Assembly (NCBI GenBank): GCA_029338675.1 | Contig: JAQYAV010000061.1 | Location: 45,799-109,798 of the forward strand | DNA: 64,000 nt | Reading direction: 5' to 3' | Origin: Lachnospiraceae bacterium | Lineage (GTDB): Bacteria > Bacillota > Clostridia > Lachnospirales > Lachnospiraceae | In this document: piece after piece, positions 40,297 to 48,444 of the stretch | How the letters are laid out: each line of letters begins with the position of its first letter | Numbering within the stretch: position 1 is the stretch's first letter | Made by a program: the position numbers and the translations under genes | The notes under the pieces: generated by a model | Told to the model about the DNA's origin: nothing | Database searches by the model: none | The model's input: only the letters and a program-made list of their open reading frames with translations

Positions 40297-41247
40297 TTAC
40301 CTCCTACTACCTGAATGCAATGACAAAATATGTCCTAACGTATCTCTCATTTCATCTCTTGAAACAATTTTGTCAACAAATCCATGTTCCACTTGGAATT
40401 CAGAACTTTGGAAGCCTTCTGGAAGTTTTTGACCAATAGTCTGTTCAATAACTCTTGGACCTGCAAAACCAATTAATGCACCTGGTTCTGCCAACGTAAT
40501 ATCACCTAAAGTGGCAAAGCTTGCTGTTACACCACCTGTAGTAGGATGAGTTAATACAGAAACATATAAGCCACCATGGCTAGTAAATTTTTCAATTGCA
40601 GCACTTGTTTTAGCCATCTGCATCAACGATAATATACCTTCCTGCATTCTTGCGCCACCACTTGCACAAAAAATAATCAGTGGTAATTTTTTCTTATCAG
40701 CATATTCAATAGCATTGGTAATCTTTTCACCAACAGCCATTCCCATACTACCCATTAAGAATTTGCTACTCATAACTGCAATAACCGCTTCATTTCCCTT
40801 TATTTTTCCAACACCTGCATAAACAGCTTCCTCTAATCCTGTTTTCATCTGCAAAGATTTAATTTTGCTGTCATAATCTGGATAATTAAGTGGATTTGAA
40901 AATGCAACCTTGCACTTTAAGAGTCTAAAACTACCCTGATCAACTAAATATTTTACACGTCTTTCAGCCGAAATCACAAAATGATGACCACAGCCTAAGC
41001 ATACATTCAAATTATTTTTTATTTCTTCTTTAACAAATTCGCCATTACATTTTGGACATACAGTAATATTATCTTTTTTATCATTTTCTGAGTTATTAGA
41101 TAAAGCTTTATTTTCTTCATTAACTGATTTTTTTAATGCTTCATTATCTTTCGTTTCATTATCTTGTTCTGGCTTATAATTAACAGAAAAAATCTCATAA
41201 TCACGATTTTTGCCAAATTTCAGCAATTTGTCAATATATTTATTCAT
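40297..41247 (-). CDS. accD: Acetyl-CoA carboxylase carboxyltransferase, beta subunit
   Basis: Partner of AccA. About 316 residues. The zinc ribbon reads CPKCNGEFVKEEIKNN plus CLGCGHHF, with the crotonase-like core after it (GSMGMAVGEKI, CASGGARMQEGILSLMQMAKTS, GGVTASFATLGD). An Asn/Glu/Lys-rich spacer of about 40 residues precedes the zinc ribbon, longer than usual. I chose ATG 41247, behind GGTGGA; an in-frame ATG at 41295 has no ribosome site and would add 16 unlikely residues. First gene of the operon. Confidence 0.95.
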   Translation of the reverse strand: MNKYIDKLLKFGKNRDYEIFSVNYKPEQDNETKDNEALKKSVNEENKALSNNSENDKKDNITVCPKCNGEFVKEEIKNNLNVCLGCGHHFVISAERRVKYLVDQGSFRLLKCKVAFSNPLNYPDYDSKIKSLQMKTGLEEAVYAGVGKIKGNEAVIAVMSSKFLMGSMGMAVGEKITNAIEYADKKKLPLIIFCASGGARMQEGILSLMQMAKTSAAIEKFTSHGGLYVSVLTHPTTGGVTASFATLGDITLAEPGALIGFAGPRVIEQTIGQKLPEGFQSSEFQVEHGFVDKIVSRDEMRDTLGHILSLHSGSRR

Positions 41248-41328
41248 TTGTACTTCCACCTTACTAATTAGACTATATTCAATAAATTTAGTCATATAAA
41301 TAACTTATTTTTTTGAATATTTTAGTTA

Positions 41329-41357
41329 TTTTTAACATATTTCATAGAACTTGTCAA
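41329..41357 (-). promoter_or_regulatory. Likely promoter of the accD-fab operon
   Basis: TTGACA, 17 bases, TAAAAA on the minus strand; the -10 is weak. Between this and accD, ACTATATTCAATAAATTTAGT near 41270-41293 carries imperfect GACTA/TAGTC arms that might be an operator. No FapR or FabT consensus was recognised. Confidence 0.45.
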
Positions 41358-41377
41358 GAAACACAAATCCTTACACC

Positions 41378-41406
41378 TTGAAAGAAAATCAAAAATGTGG
41401 TAATAT
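41378..41406 (+). promoter_or_regulatory. Promoter of the small membrane protein gene
   Basis: TTGAAA, 17 bases, TAATAT on the plus strand, about 60 bases before the start codon. It supports the gene at 41467 as real and divergent from accD. Confidence 0.7.
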
Positions 41407-41466
41407 TTGTTTAATTATTTATGGTTTTCACTTAAATGTTCAAATAATGGTAAGGAGTTATTTTAG

Positions 41467-41706
41467 ATGCTTATTTTAATTTCACTTATAATACTATATA
41501 GCTTAATTTACCTTATCGTTTTTGTATTAGCTCATCAAGATGCTAATATGATAAAACCGCTAACAGGTATGACAATTGGTATGCTTATATTTCTAATCAT
41601 TACAGCTATTGTAAGTTTTGCTTTAGGATATTGGTATATTGGAATTGTTGTTTTAGCTGCAATAACCGGTATGTTCAGTTTTTTATTATATTTAATCAAG
41701 TATTAA
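41467..41706 (+). CDS. Small membrane protein, three predicted helices
   Basis: Unrecognised 79-residue protein. Hydrophobic segments are near residues 2-22, 34-54 and 57-77, with a short polar loop HQDANMIKPLTG. It starts at ATG 41467 ten bases after AAGGAG, has a good promoter and its own terminator, so it is a single-gene unit flanked by the divergent fatty-acid operon and the convergent RNase H gene. No function proposed. Confidence 0.7.
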   Translation: MLILISLIILYSLIYLIVFVLAHQDANMIKPLTGMTIGMLIFLIITAIVSFALGYWYIGIVVLAAITGMFSFLLYLIKY

Positions 41707-41741
41707 AGGCAGTTCGTATTTATATAATACCAACTGCCTTT
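41705..41741. terminator. Bidirectional terminator between small membrane protein and RNase H genes
   Basis: AAAGGCAGTT and AACTGCCTTT form a 10-base stem with a 17-base loop; T-runs follow on the plus strand (TTTTTTGC). The RNase H stop codon lies inside the structure (41720). It serves two convergent genes. Confidence 0.8.
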
Positions 41742-42361
41742 TTTGCAAGCATATCAGCCTCTTCATTTCCCTCTACTCCAGAATGGCCTTTTATTTTAAT
41801 AAAGTTGATTTTTATTTTGCTTTGGTTTTCTTTAATAAAATCCTGATAATCCTTTGTTCCCTGTTTATTACATTTCCAAAGACCTTTTGCCCACATTTCA
41901 ATTCCCATATAGTCATAATATATATTAATACAATCTATACCTAATTCTATAGACTTTTTAATAGCTGCCATAGCTCCTAATATTTCTCCTGCAACATTTC
42001 TCATAGAAGCCATTTCTTTATCATTTCCACTTCCCTGCAAAATATGTTTTTTTCCATTCGAAAATACAAAACCTCCATATCCATATACACCTGTACAAGA
42101 ATTAAAGGAACCATCTACAAATGAATAATTATTTTCTATGTCAATTGATTTATCACCTGAAGCTGAAAAACCATCTGAATTACTTTCATTTTTATTTAAA
42201 TATGATGTTTCTTCACCTAGAAAGCTCTTTGCTTCGTCTAATGTTAAAAAACTTTTATATATCGCTCCCTTGTAGCCTTTAACCATTTTTTCACATTCGG
42301 ACCATGTATTATATATTCCTGGTATTTTGCCAACCCTTACTGCATAATATTTCCTTGCCAT
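41720..42361 (-). CDS. rnhA: Ribonuclease H with N-terminal hybrid-binding domain
   Basis: Degrades RNA in RNA-DNA hybrids. The 213 residues have an N-terminal viroplasmin-type domain (KYYAVRVGKIPGIYNTWSECE, YKGAIYKSFLTLDEA) and a C-terminal RNase HI domain with the Asp in YSFVDGSF, Glu in AGEILGAMAAI, Asp in IYYDYMGIE, and Asp in NEEADMLAKKA. The N-terminal domain binds hybrids in eukaryotic RNase H1. I chose ATG 42361 after GGAGAG; a TTG at 42376 overlaps that site. Confidence 0.93.
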   Translation of the reverse strand: MARKYYAVRVGKIPGIYNTWSECEKMVKGYKGAIYKSFLTLDEAKSFLGEETSYLNKNESNSDGFSASGDKSIDIENNYSFVDGSFNSCTGVYGYGGFVFSNGKKHILQGSGNDKEMASMRNVAGEILGAMAAIKKSIELGIDCINIYYDYMGIEMWAKGLWKCNKQGTKDYQDFIKENQSKIKINFIKIKGHSGVEGNEEADMLAKKAVGII

Positions 42362-42400
42362 TACACTCTCCAACAATAATATATTTAATTTAAGAAATCA

Positions 42401-42431
42401 AAAGCCCAAGAATAATGTATTCCCAGGCTTT
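42401..42431 (-). terminator. Terminator after the tubulin-like gene
   Basis: On the minus strand AAAGCC-TGGGAATA pairs with TATTCTTG-GGCTTT (three G-U pairs), followed by TGATTTC; T-rich but short tail. It begins 12 bases past the stop. Confidence 0.65.
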
Positions 42432-42443
42432 CATATTATGTTA

Positions 42444-44960
42444 CTATACTAACTCATTATATTCTCTCATGTCAATTGACGATTCATTAATATGTAATCC
42501 TTTATAATCACCAACAGACTTATATGCTTCATACATTTCATCAACACAAGAAAGCATGCTGATTGGTACATCAATAATCATATCATCAATGGAAATTTCT
42601 ATTTCACCATCTGCTATTACAATAGAAGATTCTTTTTCATTATATGGTTCTTTAATAAGCAATTCCTTTACAGCTTTACTAAAATAAGGCATTGATTCTG
42701 GTAAGAAAATATATTTGTTATGTCTTAAATCAGCACTTTCTTCTTTAATAATACAAAGCTGTTTCTTGTCAACCTTTTCACGAGTTCCTTCTATGAATGC
42801 TTTTGCAAAATCTCCCATTATTTTCTGACGTTCATCATTAGTAGGGGAAACAAACATTACATTTACATCCTGAAGAGATAAACTATCAGCAGCCAATGCT
42901 ACCGTAAGAAGCTTTTCAGGTGCATATGCACCAAGACCTGTAAAGAGTGTTTTATAAATCCTCTCCATATCATCTTTAACTTCTACATCTTGACCATGAT
43001 AAATTTTGTTTTCATTTTCGTTAAGAAGTTTAATTACTGAATCTGTAAACTGTACAATTCTATCATCAGTTAAATAATCAGATGGGAAGAATTCGTGATG
43101 AGAGATATCCTTTAACATATAACCGATAACCATATTACCTGTATTTGATAATTCCTCAATAGCATTCTTTAAATCTTCTCCAAACTGACCATATATATCT
43201 TCTAATTGTTCAGCACGTTGTCTAAGAAGTCTTATTGTATCTCCAAATAAATCATCTGCATCAATTTCATCCATAATAATTGTACGTTCTTTTGCTAAGG
43301 TATCCTTTGTTAATGCATCAAAATATCCATCCTCTGTTTCTCTTTTAGCTGAAGGGAAAGCAAAAAATCTTCTTGATACAATATCTCTAATAGACTCAAT
43401 AATTCTGCTATATTCACTTGATGGCCTATAATCAGATGCAACATTAGAAAGTCTCTTAATCTCACTAATAAGACCAGTATCTTTTTCATTTCCACCTAAT
43501 CCACTTGCACCAATAAGCTTAATAACTGCATATGGTCCATATGTATTAGTACAATAATCTAAAAACTTAGAAATATTCGTCCATAAATTGCCTTTTAATT
43601 TCTTAACAATCTCAGATGCGTTTGTTTTTACAGTACCAAGTTGTCGTTCCATAGAGTCCTTTACTTCATCTGTATTTTTCTTAATTGATTTATATGTAGG
43701 TTTAGAAAACTGCCCCATTTTAATCAGGCCTTCTACATTAAGAACAATAGGCTCACCTGGCTTACCAGATACAAATGTTTCAATTTCTTTAAGGGCACCT
43801 TCTAATCGAGAAACAACATCAGTCTTATCAAATAAGTCAACATACAAACGTTTCCATGCTTTTGCAAAGACTTCATATTCACATATGTTTTCAATTTCTC
43901 TAACTGGTACTCTATAATCTGTTTCATTAATAACCTTAAATGCATTACCATCGTTTTTATCAAGAAATACATCTCTAATAAGCTGTCTATTGCCAGCACG
44001 GTCTTTTAATCCAATATATTTTTTTGTTGCTAGTTTATATAAGAAATAAGCAGTATCTCTATATATTACCTCTGATGGAATATGTCCTAATTCATCTTTT
44101 CTGCCAGATACAAGCATACAAGCATCAAAAATATCTTCCTTGATTGTAAGCTTATGAGAATAGCTCTCAAAGGTATATGTCTCATTATTCTCAACCATAT
44201 TCATGTAATGAGAAATTTCTTTTAATGTTGCATAACCGTTAGCATTTAATGTATCCTTTAATTCAGCATTATCATATACAGCTTTTGTTCCATATAATAC
44301 ATCTGGCATAAGCAGACATCCACCTATACGAATATCTGTATATTTCTTTGCACGTACATAAGCACGAATATTATATGTTAAATCCGATAAAATTCCACTT
44401 CCTGTACCACCACCAACTCCAGAAACAATTATAACATCTAACTTGCTTTCTGAAGACTTATTGTACATATAATCTATTTTATCAAAAAGTAGCATTCTAA
44501 CATCTTCATATGCATTTGAAAACATTAGTCGTCCAATTTGTCTGTTTCCTTTTGCTCCATCATGACCAATAGATAACTCAGGGAATGCTGGATTCATCCA
44601 TTTTTGAACCTCTTCCTTAACTGGACATTCTGACATATTATCTGCAAGCATATTCTCAAGGTTAGGTCTAAAAATACTTACTACTTCACTAGCATTAAAG
44701 CCTACCCCCTCCTCGCTCTCTTTAATTGTCGCTTCCATAGCAGGAATATCAGAATCAAATGCCATAAAGCTGATGTTATCATCTGGTAAGACACTATCTT
44801 TAATCATGCCCTTTAAATAGCATGCTACTTTACAGCCAACACCACCTAAACCGATTACTAATAAGTCACCATTATATAAATCTTCAGTATTGATTTTGCC
44901 AAAAATACGAATATCTTTTAATTTAGCAAATTCTCTTTTTTGAGTATCTAATAGTATCAT
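42444..44960 (-). CDS. Large tubulin-like GTPase (Tubulin_2 type)
   Basis: Probable nucleotide-dependent polymer former; its biological role is unknown to me. Of 838 residues the first 350 form a tubulin/FtsZ-like domain: glycine loop VIGLGGVGCKVA (about 35-46), the tubulin signature SGVGGGTGSG (about 180-189), and a helix resembling the T7 region (NANGYATLKEISHYM). The remaining 480 residues show no domain I recognise, being mostly helical and rich in charged residues. FtsZ is about 400 residues, and TubZ and eukaryotic tubulin are also much shorter, so the long tail is distinctive. The gene is alone, with its own terminator and a palindrome upstream. Bacterial Tubulin_2 proteins are often found near VWA or kinase genes, but none is here. 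Confidence 0.85.
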   Translation of the reverse strand: MILLDTQKREFAKLKDIRIFGKINTEDLYNGDLLVIGLGGVGCKVACYLKGMIKDSVLPDDNISFMAFDSDIPAMEATIKESEEGVGFNASEVVSIFRPNLENMLADNMSECPVKEEVQKWMNPAFPELSIGHDGAKGNRQIGRLMFSNAYEDVRMLLFDKIDYMYNKSSESKLDVIIVSGVGGGTGSGILSDLTYNIRAYVRAKKYTDIRIGGCLLMPDVLYGTKAVYDNAELKDTLNANGYATLKEISHYMNMVENNETYTFESYSHKLTIKEDIFDACMLVSGRKDELGHIPSEVIYRDTAYFLYKLATKKYIGLKDRAGNRQLIRDVFLDKNDGNAFKVINETDYRVPVREIENICEYEVFAKAWKRLYVDLFDKTDVVSRLEGALKEIETFVSGKPGEPIVLNVEGLIKMGQFSKPTYKSIKKNTDEVKDSMERQLGTVKTNASEIVKKLKGNLWTNISKFLDYCTNTYGPYAVIKLIGASGLGGNEKDTGLISEIKRLSNVASDYRPSSEYSRIIESIRDIVSRRFFAFPSAKRETEDGYFDALTKDTLAKERTIIMDEIDADDLFGDTIRLLRQRAEQLEDIYGQFGEDLKNAIEELSNTGNMVIGYMLKDISHHEFFPSDYLTDDRIVQFTDSVIKLLNENENKIYHGQDVEVKDDMERIYKTLFTGLGAYAPEKLLTVALAADSLSLQDVNVMFVSPTNDERQKIMGDFAKAFIEGTREKVDKKQLCIIKEESADLRHNKYIFLPESMPYFSKAVKELLIKEPYNEKESSIVIADGEIEISIDDMIIDVPISMLSCVDEMYEAYKSVGDYKGLHINESSIDMREYNELV

Positions 44961-44991
44961 GTTGTTCTCCTCAACTGCTTATCATATACTT

Positions 44992-45014
44992 ACTAATTTC
45001 TATATGAAATAAGT
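44992..45014 (-). promoter_or_regulatory. Imperfect palindrome upstream of the tubulin-like gene
   Basis: ACTAATTTC-TATAT-GAAATAAGT, arms of nine bases with one mismatch, about 32 bases upstream of the start codon. It may be an operator. No confident promoter hexamers were found nearby. Confidence 0.35.
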
Positions 45015-45074
45015 AAACTTCTTATGTGAAACCATTATTATATATATTAATATATTTCGAAAAAAATCGCAACA

Positions 45075-45731
45075 CTATTTACAACCCAAATTACCTGATA
45101 AATTATCTTTTGCATTTGTTATATGTTCTGCAGTAAGTTGTTCTGCCAAATCACCATTTTTTGATTTTATTGCATTCAAAATAGCCCTATGCTCTGCTAC
45201 AGTCTTTGCAGCTCTTCCCTCTGTTTGAACTGATATGTCTCTAGCATGCTTTACATAATTATGAAAAGTAGAAAGCATATATCTAAGAGGCTTACTTCTT
45301 GAGCTTGAATAAATTATTTTATGAAAATCTCCGTCTAATCTAAGAATTTGTTCATAATCATTTTTCATTAAATAAAACTCTTGCAAATCTACTATTTTTT
45401 CCAAAGCAACAATTTCATCTTCTGTAATATTTTCTGCACAAAGCCTAGAAGCCAGACCTTCAATTCTAATTCTAATTAAATATATATCATCAATATCTTT
45501 ATCAGATATTCCAATAACTATAGCACCCTTGTTTGGGATATTTTTAACAAGTCCATCATGTTCTAATTGCATTAAAGCCTCTCTTACAGGAGTTCTACTT
45601 ACTCCAAATTCCTGTGACAGCTTTATTTCATTTAAGCTATCTCCCTCGTTATATCTTCCATCTAATATTGCGTCTTCAATAGCATTAAATATTCTAAGTC
45701 TTAATGAACCACTATCCTTATCAAAATCCAT
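45075..45731 (-). CDS. GntR family regulator with FCD ligand domain
   Basis: Transcription factor of the FadR subfamily, often sensing a carboxylic acid. The 218 residues have an N-terminal winged helix (LRIFNAIEDAILDGRYNEGDSLNEIKLSQEFGVSRTPVREAL, a classical GntR HTH), and an all-helical FCD domain with its metal-binding residues in LRLDGDFHKIIYSSSR and VAEHRAILNAI. It sits 8 bases after the Re-citrate synthase gene and so likely controls it through the palindrome at 47284. Confidence 0.9.
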   Translation of the reverse strand: MDFDKDSGSLRLRIFNAIEDAILDGRYNEGDSLNEIKLSQEFGVSRTPVREALMQLEHDGLVKNIPNKGAIVIGISDKDIDDIYLIRIRIEGLASRLCAENITEDEIVALEKIVDLQEFYLMKNDYEQILRLDGDFHKIIYSSSRSKPLRYMLSTFHNYVKHARDISVQTEGRAAKTVAEHRAILNAIKSKNGDLAEQLTAEHITNAKDNLSGNLGCK

Positions 45732-45739
45732 AACAACTC

Positions 45740-47134
45740 CTATTTTCTATGTTTAATTTGATTTAATATTTCTCTACCATATATTTTCATTAAATCAACT
45801 AATTCTTCATCACTAATTAATGTTATACGACCATTTTCGTACTCTTTGTCTACCCATTCCTTTATTTTAACAACACAGTCTTCTTTCTTAGAAATTCTAT
45901 TTTCCTCTGGGATATTGTAATAATCATTTATCCAACATGCAATTCCTGCTAAGCCTGATGTATTACTTATAGCAACAAGAGGGGCTCTGTTAAGTATTTT
46001 CTGAGTGTCAAAAATATTATATATCTCTTTATGCTTTAATAATCCATCAGCATGTATACCTGCTCTTGTAACATTAAAATTTCTACCAACAAAAGGTGTC
46101 ATTGGTGGCAAATCATAATTTGTTTGCTCTACTATATATTCAGCTATCTCAGTAATAACAGTAGGATCCATTCCATCAAATGTTCCCTTCAAGGAAGCAT
46201 ATTCAAATACCATCGCCTCAAGAGGTACATTACCAGTTCTCTCTCCTATTCCAAGTAAAGAACAGTTTACTGCAGATGCTCCATACATCCATGCTGTTGT
46301 TGCATTAACAACCCCCTTATAAAAATCATTATGTCCATGCCACTCAAGCATATCACTTGAAAATCCTGAATAATGTTGTAATCCATATATAATACCAGAA
46401 ACACTTCTAGGCATAGCAGCTCCTGGATAAGGAACACCAAAGCCCATTGTGTCACATGCTCTTATTTTAATTGGAATACCGCTTTCCTCTGATATTTTCA
46501 TTAATTCTGTAGCAAATGGAATAACAAAGCCATAAAAATCTGCCCTAGTAATATCTTCAAAATGACATCTTGGTTTTAATCCAGCATCAATACATTCTTT
46601 TACAACACTTAAATACTTTTCAAGAGCTTGACTTCTAGTAAGACCCATTTTGTTAAATATATGATAATCTGAACAACTAACTAAAATACCAGTTTCCTTT
46701 ATTCCTAAATTCTTTACTAATTCAAAATCCTTTTTTGATGCTCTTATCCATGTAGTAAGCTCTGGAAATTCGTATCCAAGTTCCATACATTTTTCTAAAG
46801 CTTTCCTATCTTTTTCCGAATACACAAAAAACTCAGTCTGTCTAATCAAGCCCTTCTTACCACCTAAACGATGAAGCATTTTATATATCTCAACCATCTG
46901 TTCAGTAGTATAAGGTGCTCTTGACTGCTGCCCATCACGAAATGTTGTATCAGTAATATAAATATCATCAGGCATATTTATAGGAACTCTTCTATAGTTA
47001 AATGCAATCTTAGGAACCTCGCTATAAGGAAACATCTCTCTAAATAACTCTGGTTCTGCAACATCGTGTAAATCATACTGATATACATCCTGCTCTAATA
47101 AATTAGTTTTACCATTTAACTTAATCTCTTTCAT
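45740..47134 (-). CDS. Re-citrate synthase / homocitrate synthase-type enzyme
   Basis: Condenses acetyl-CoA with oxaloacetate (or a related oxo acid), feeding glutamate synthesis. The 464 residues form an HMGL-like TIM barrel with the family's start DTTFRDGQQSRAPYT, the metal His pair in EWHGHNDFYKG, and the distinctive ITRADFYGF and VGRNFNVTRAGIHADGLLK. The N-terminal YDLHDVAEPELFREMFPYSEVPK fits the clostridial Re-citrate synthase better than leucine-pathway LeuA, which has other flanks and a regulatory domain missing here. Annotation pipelines may call it 2-isopropylmalate or homocitrate synthase. Co-transcribed with the GntR gene. Confidence 0.82.
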   Translation of the reverse strand: MKEIKLNGKTNLLEQDVYQYDLHDVAEPELFREMFPYSEVPKIAFNYRRVPINMPDDIYITDTTFRDGQQSRAPYTTEQMVEIYKMLHRLGGKKGLIRQTEFFVYSEKDRKALEKCMELGYEFPELTTWIRASKKDFELVKNLGIKETGILVSCSDYHIFNKMGLTRSQALEKYLSVVKECIDAGLKPRCHFEDITRADFYGFVIPFATELMKISEESGIPIKIRACDTMGFGVPYPGAAMPRSVSGIIYGLQHYSGFSSDMLEWHGHNDFYKGVVNATTAWMYGASAVNCSLLGIGERTGNVPLEAMVFEYASLKGTFDGMDPTVITEIAEYIVEQTNYDLPPMTPFVGRNFNVTRAGIHADGLLKHKEIYNIFDTQKILNRAPLVAISNTSGLAGIACWINDYYNIPEENRISKKEDCVVKIKEWVDKEYENGRITLISDEELVDLMKIYGREILNQIKHRK

Positions 47135-47283
47135 ACTAGTTCTCCCTCTTATTTTTGGTTGCTTATTTTGTCTTCATAGCATAATAATACACAAAAATAT
47201 CTATACACACATATTATAGTATCTAAACAAAACGAAGTATTATATAGTATATACACGAATTTTTTTAGTATAATAATGCTCAC

Positions 47284-47317
47284 TTGTATTATTGTATACA
47301 TTTATACAATAATACAA
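47284..47317 (-). promoter_or_regulatory. Palindromic operator over the Re-citrate synthase promoter
   Basis: TTGTATTATTGTAT and its exact complement ATACAATAATACAA (14-base arms, 6-base gap). It covers the -10 box and much of the promoter spacer, a repressor position. Its inner TTGTATA-N4-TATACAA looks like the short palindromes used by FadR-class GntR proteins; the GntR gene downstream is the natural candidate. Confidence 0.65.
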
Positions 47318-47329
47318 ATATATTGTCAA
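47301..47329 (-). promoter_or_regulatory. Promoter of the Re-citrate synthase-gntR operon
   Basis: On the minus strand TTGACA, 17 bases, TATAAA. The -10 falls within the palindrome above. Confidence 0.75.
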
Positions 47330-47421
47330 TACAGGCATTCATTTTTTATAATAACAATGCAACAAACATTTTTAATATAACTTATAGTCTATACATCTGA
47401 TTAATTATTATATTTAAAAAC

Positions 47422-47467
47422 AAAAATGCTATATAGCTGAATAAATAAACTACTATATAGCATTTTT
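47422..47467 (-). terminator. Terminator after cysE
   Basis: A perfect 15-base stem joins AAAAATGCTATATAG (47422-47436) and CTATATAGCATTTTT (47453-47467); on the minus strand GTTTTTAAATA follows. It lies ten bases past the cysE stop. Confidence 0.85.
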
Positions 47468-47476
47468 ATTTTATTA

Positions 47477-48367
47477 TTATTTTTTATATTCTAATTCTTG
47501 AGCTTTGGCAATAACCTTTGTTCCTTTTTTAACAGAATTAACAATAAATGTATTGCCACCTATTACAACATCCTCTTCAATAACAGTGTCTCCACCTAAT
47601 ATTGATGCACCTGAATATATCGTAACATTATCTTTAATTGTAGGATGGCGTTTTACACCTTTTAAGCTCTGTCCACCCTTAGTTGATAAGCCTCCAAGAG
47701 TAACACCTTGATATATTTTAACATGTTCTCCAATTGTAGTTGTCTCACCTATTACAATTCCTGTACCATGATCGATAAAGAAATATCTACCAATAGTTGC
47801 ACCAGGATGAATATCTATTCCTGTTAGACTATGAGCATGTTCAGTCATTATTCTTGGCATCATAGGTACACCAAGTAAAAACAACTCATGTGCAATTCTA
47901 TATATTGTAATTGCAAATAGTCCAGGATATGACATAATTATCTCATCTCTACTATCTGCTGCTGGATCCCCATCAAATGCGGCTTGTATGTCTGTCTCAA
48001 GATACTCACGTATCTGTGGAATTTTTGACATAAATGAAAAGGTTATTTCCCTTGTCTTTTCTTCTATTTCAACATCACCTAAGAAAGGAAATTTTTTACA
48101 GTATTTTAATACAATCATAATCTGCTTATTCATGTGATAGATTACATCTTCAATAGTTGCAGCCATATTATTTTTTATTGTAAATATCTTATATACTTTG
48201 TCAGTATAATACCCTGGATATATTATCTTAAAAAGCTTATTAATTATATCTATAATTGCTTTTTTATCAGGTTGATTATCTAAGTCAATTTTGTTTATAT
48301 ATCTATTGTCATCATAATCATATAATAAACAATTAACAATATCTTTTATCTTATTTTCCTCGTACAT
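47477..48367 (-). CDS. cysE: Serine O-acetyltransferase
   Basis: Makes O-acetylserine for cysteine synthesis. The 296 residues have a helical N-terminal part and a left-handed beta-helix with GIDIHPGATIGRYFFIDHGTGIVIGETT, the His being catalytic, and GVTLGGLSTKGGQSLKGVKRHPTI. Its N-terminal extension makes it closer to the longer EpsC/SatA form than to enteric CysE. No cysK next to it. Confidence 0.92.
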   Translation of the reverse strand: MYEENKIKDIVNCLLYDYDDNRYINKIDLDNQPDKKAIIDIINKLFKIIYPGYYTDKVYKIFTIKNNMAATIEDVIYHMNKQIMIVLKYCKKFPFLGDVEIEEKTREITFSFMSKIPQIREYLETDIQAAFDGDPAADSRDEIIMSYPGLFAITIYRIAHELFLLGVPMMPRIMTEHAHSLTGIDIHPGATIGRYFFIDHGTGIVIGETTTIGEHVKIYQGVTLGGLSTKGGQSLKGVKRHPTIKDNVTIYSGASILGGDTVIEEDVVIGGNTFIVNSVKKGTKVIAKAQELEYKK

Positions 48368-48444
48368 TATAAAGAAAACCCCTTTAATTATATTAAAACT
48401 ATATTATATAAATTTGATTCAAAACATGAAAAAGATGATTTGTA

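Larger units (their letters stand above)
47135..47476. other. 342-base regulatory spacer, no gene
   Basis: No open frame. It holds the promoter and palindromic operator of the Re-citrate synthase operon and the cysE terminator. A leader of about 160 bases lies between promoter and start codon, with a second AT-rich imperfect dyad (AGTATTATATAGTAT) near 47235-47250. Confidence 0.6.

Noticed and set aside
42444..44960. FtsZ or plasmid TubZ
   Set aside because: The protein is twice the size and lacks a cell-division or plasmid-partition context; no dcw genes or replication genes are near.
45740..47134. 2-isopropylmalate synthase (leuA)
   Set aside because: It lacks the LeuA regulatory C-terminal domain, and motifs and flanks match clostridial Re-citrate synthase better. 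No leu genes are near.
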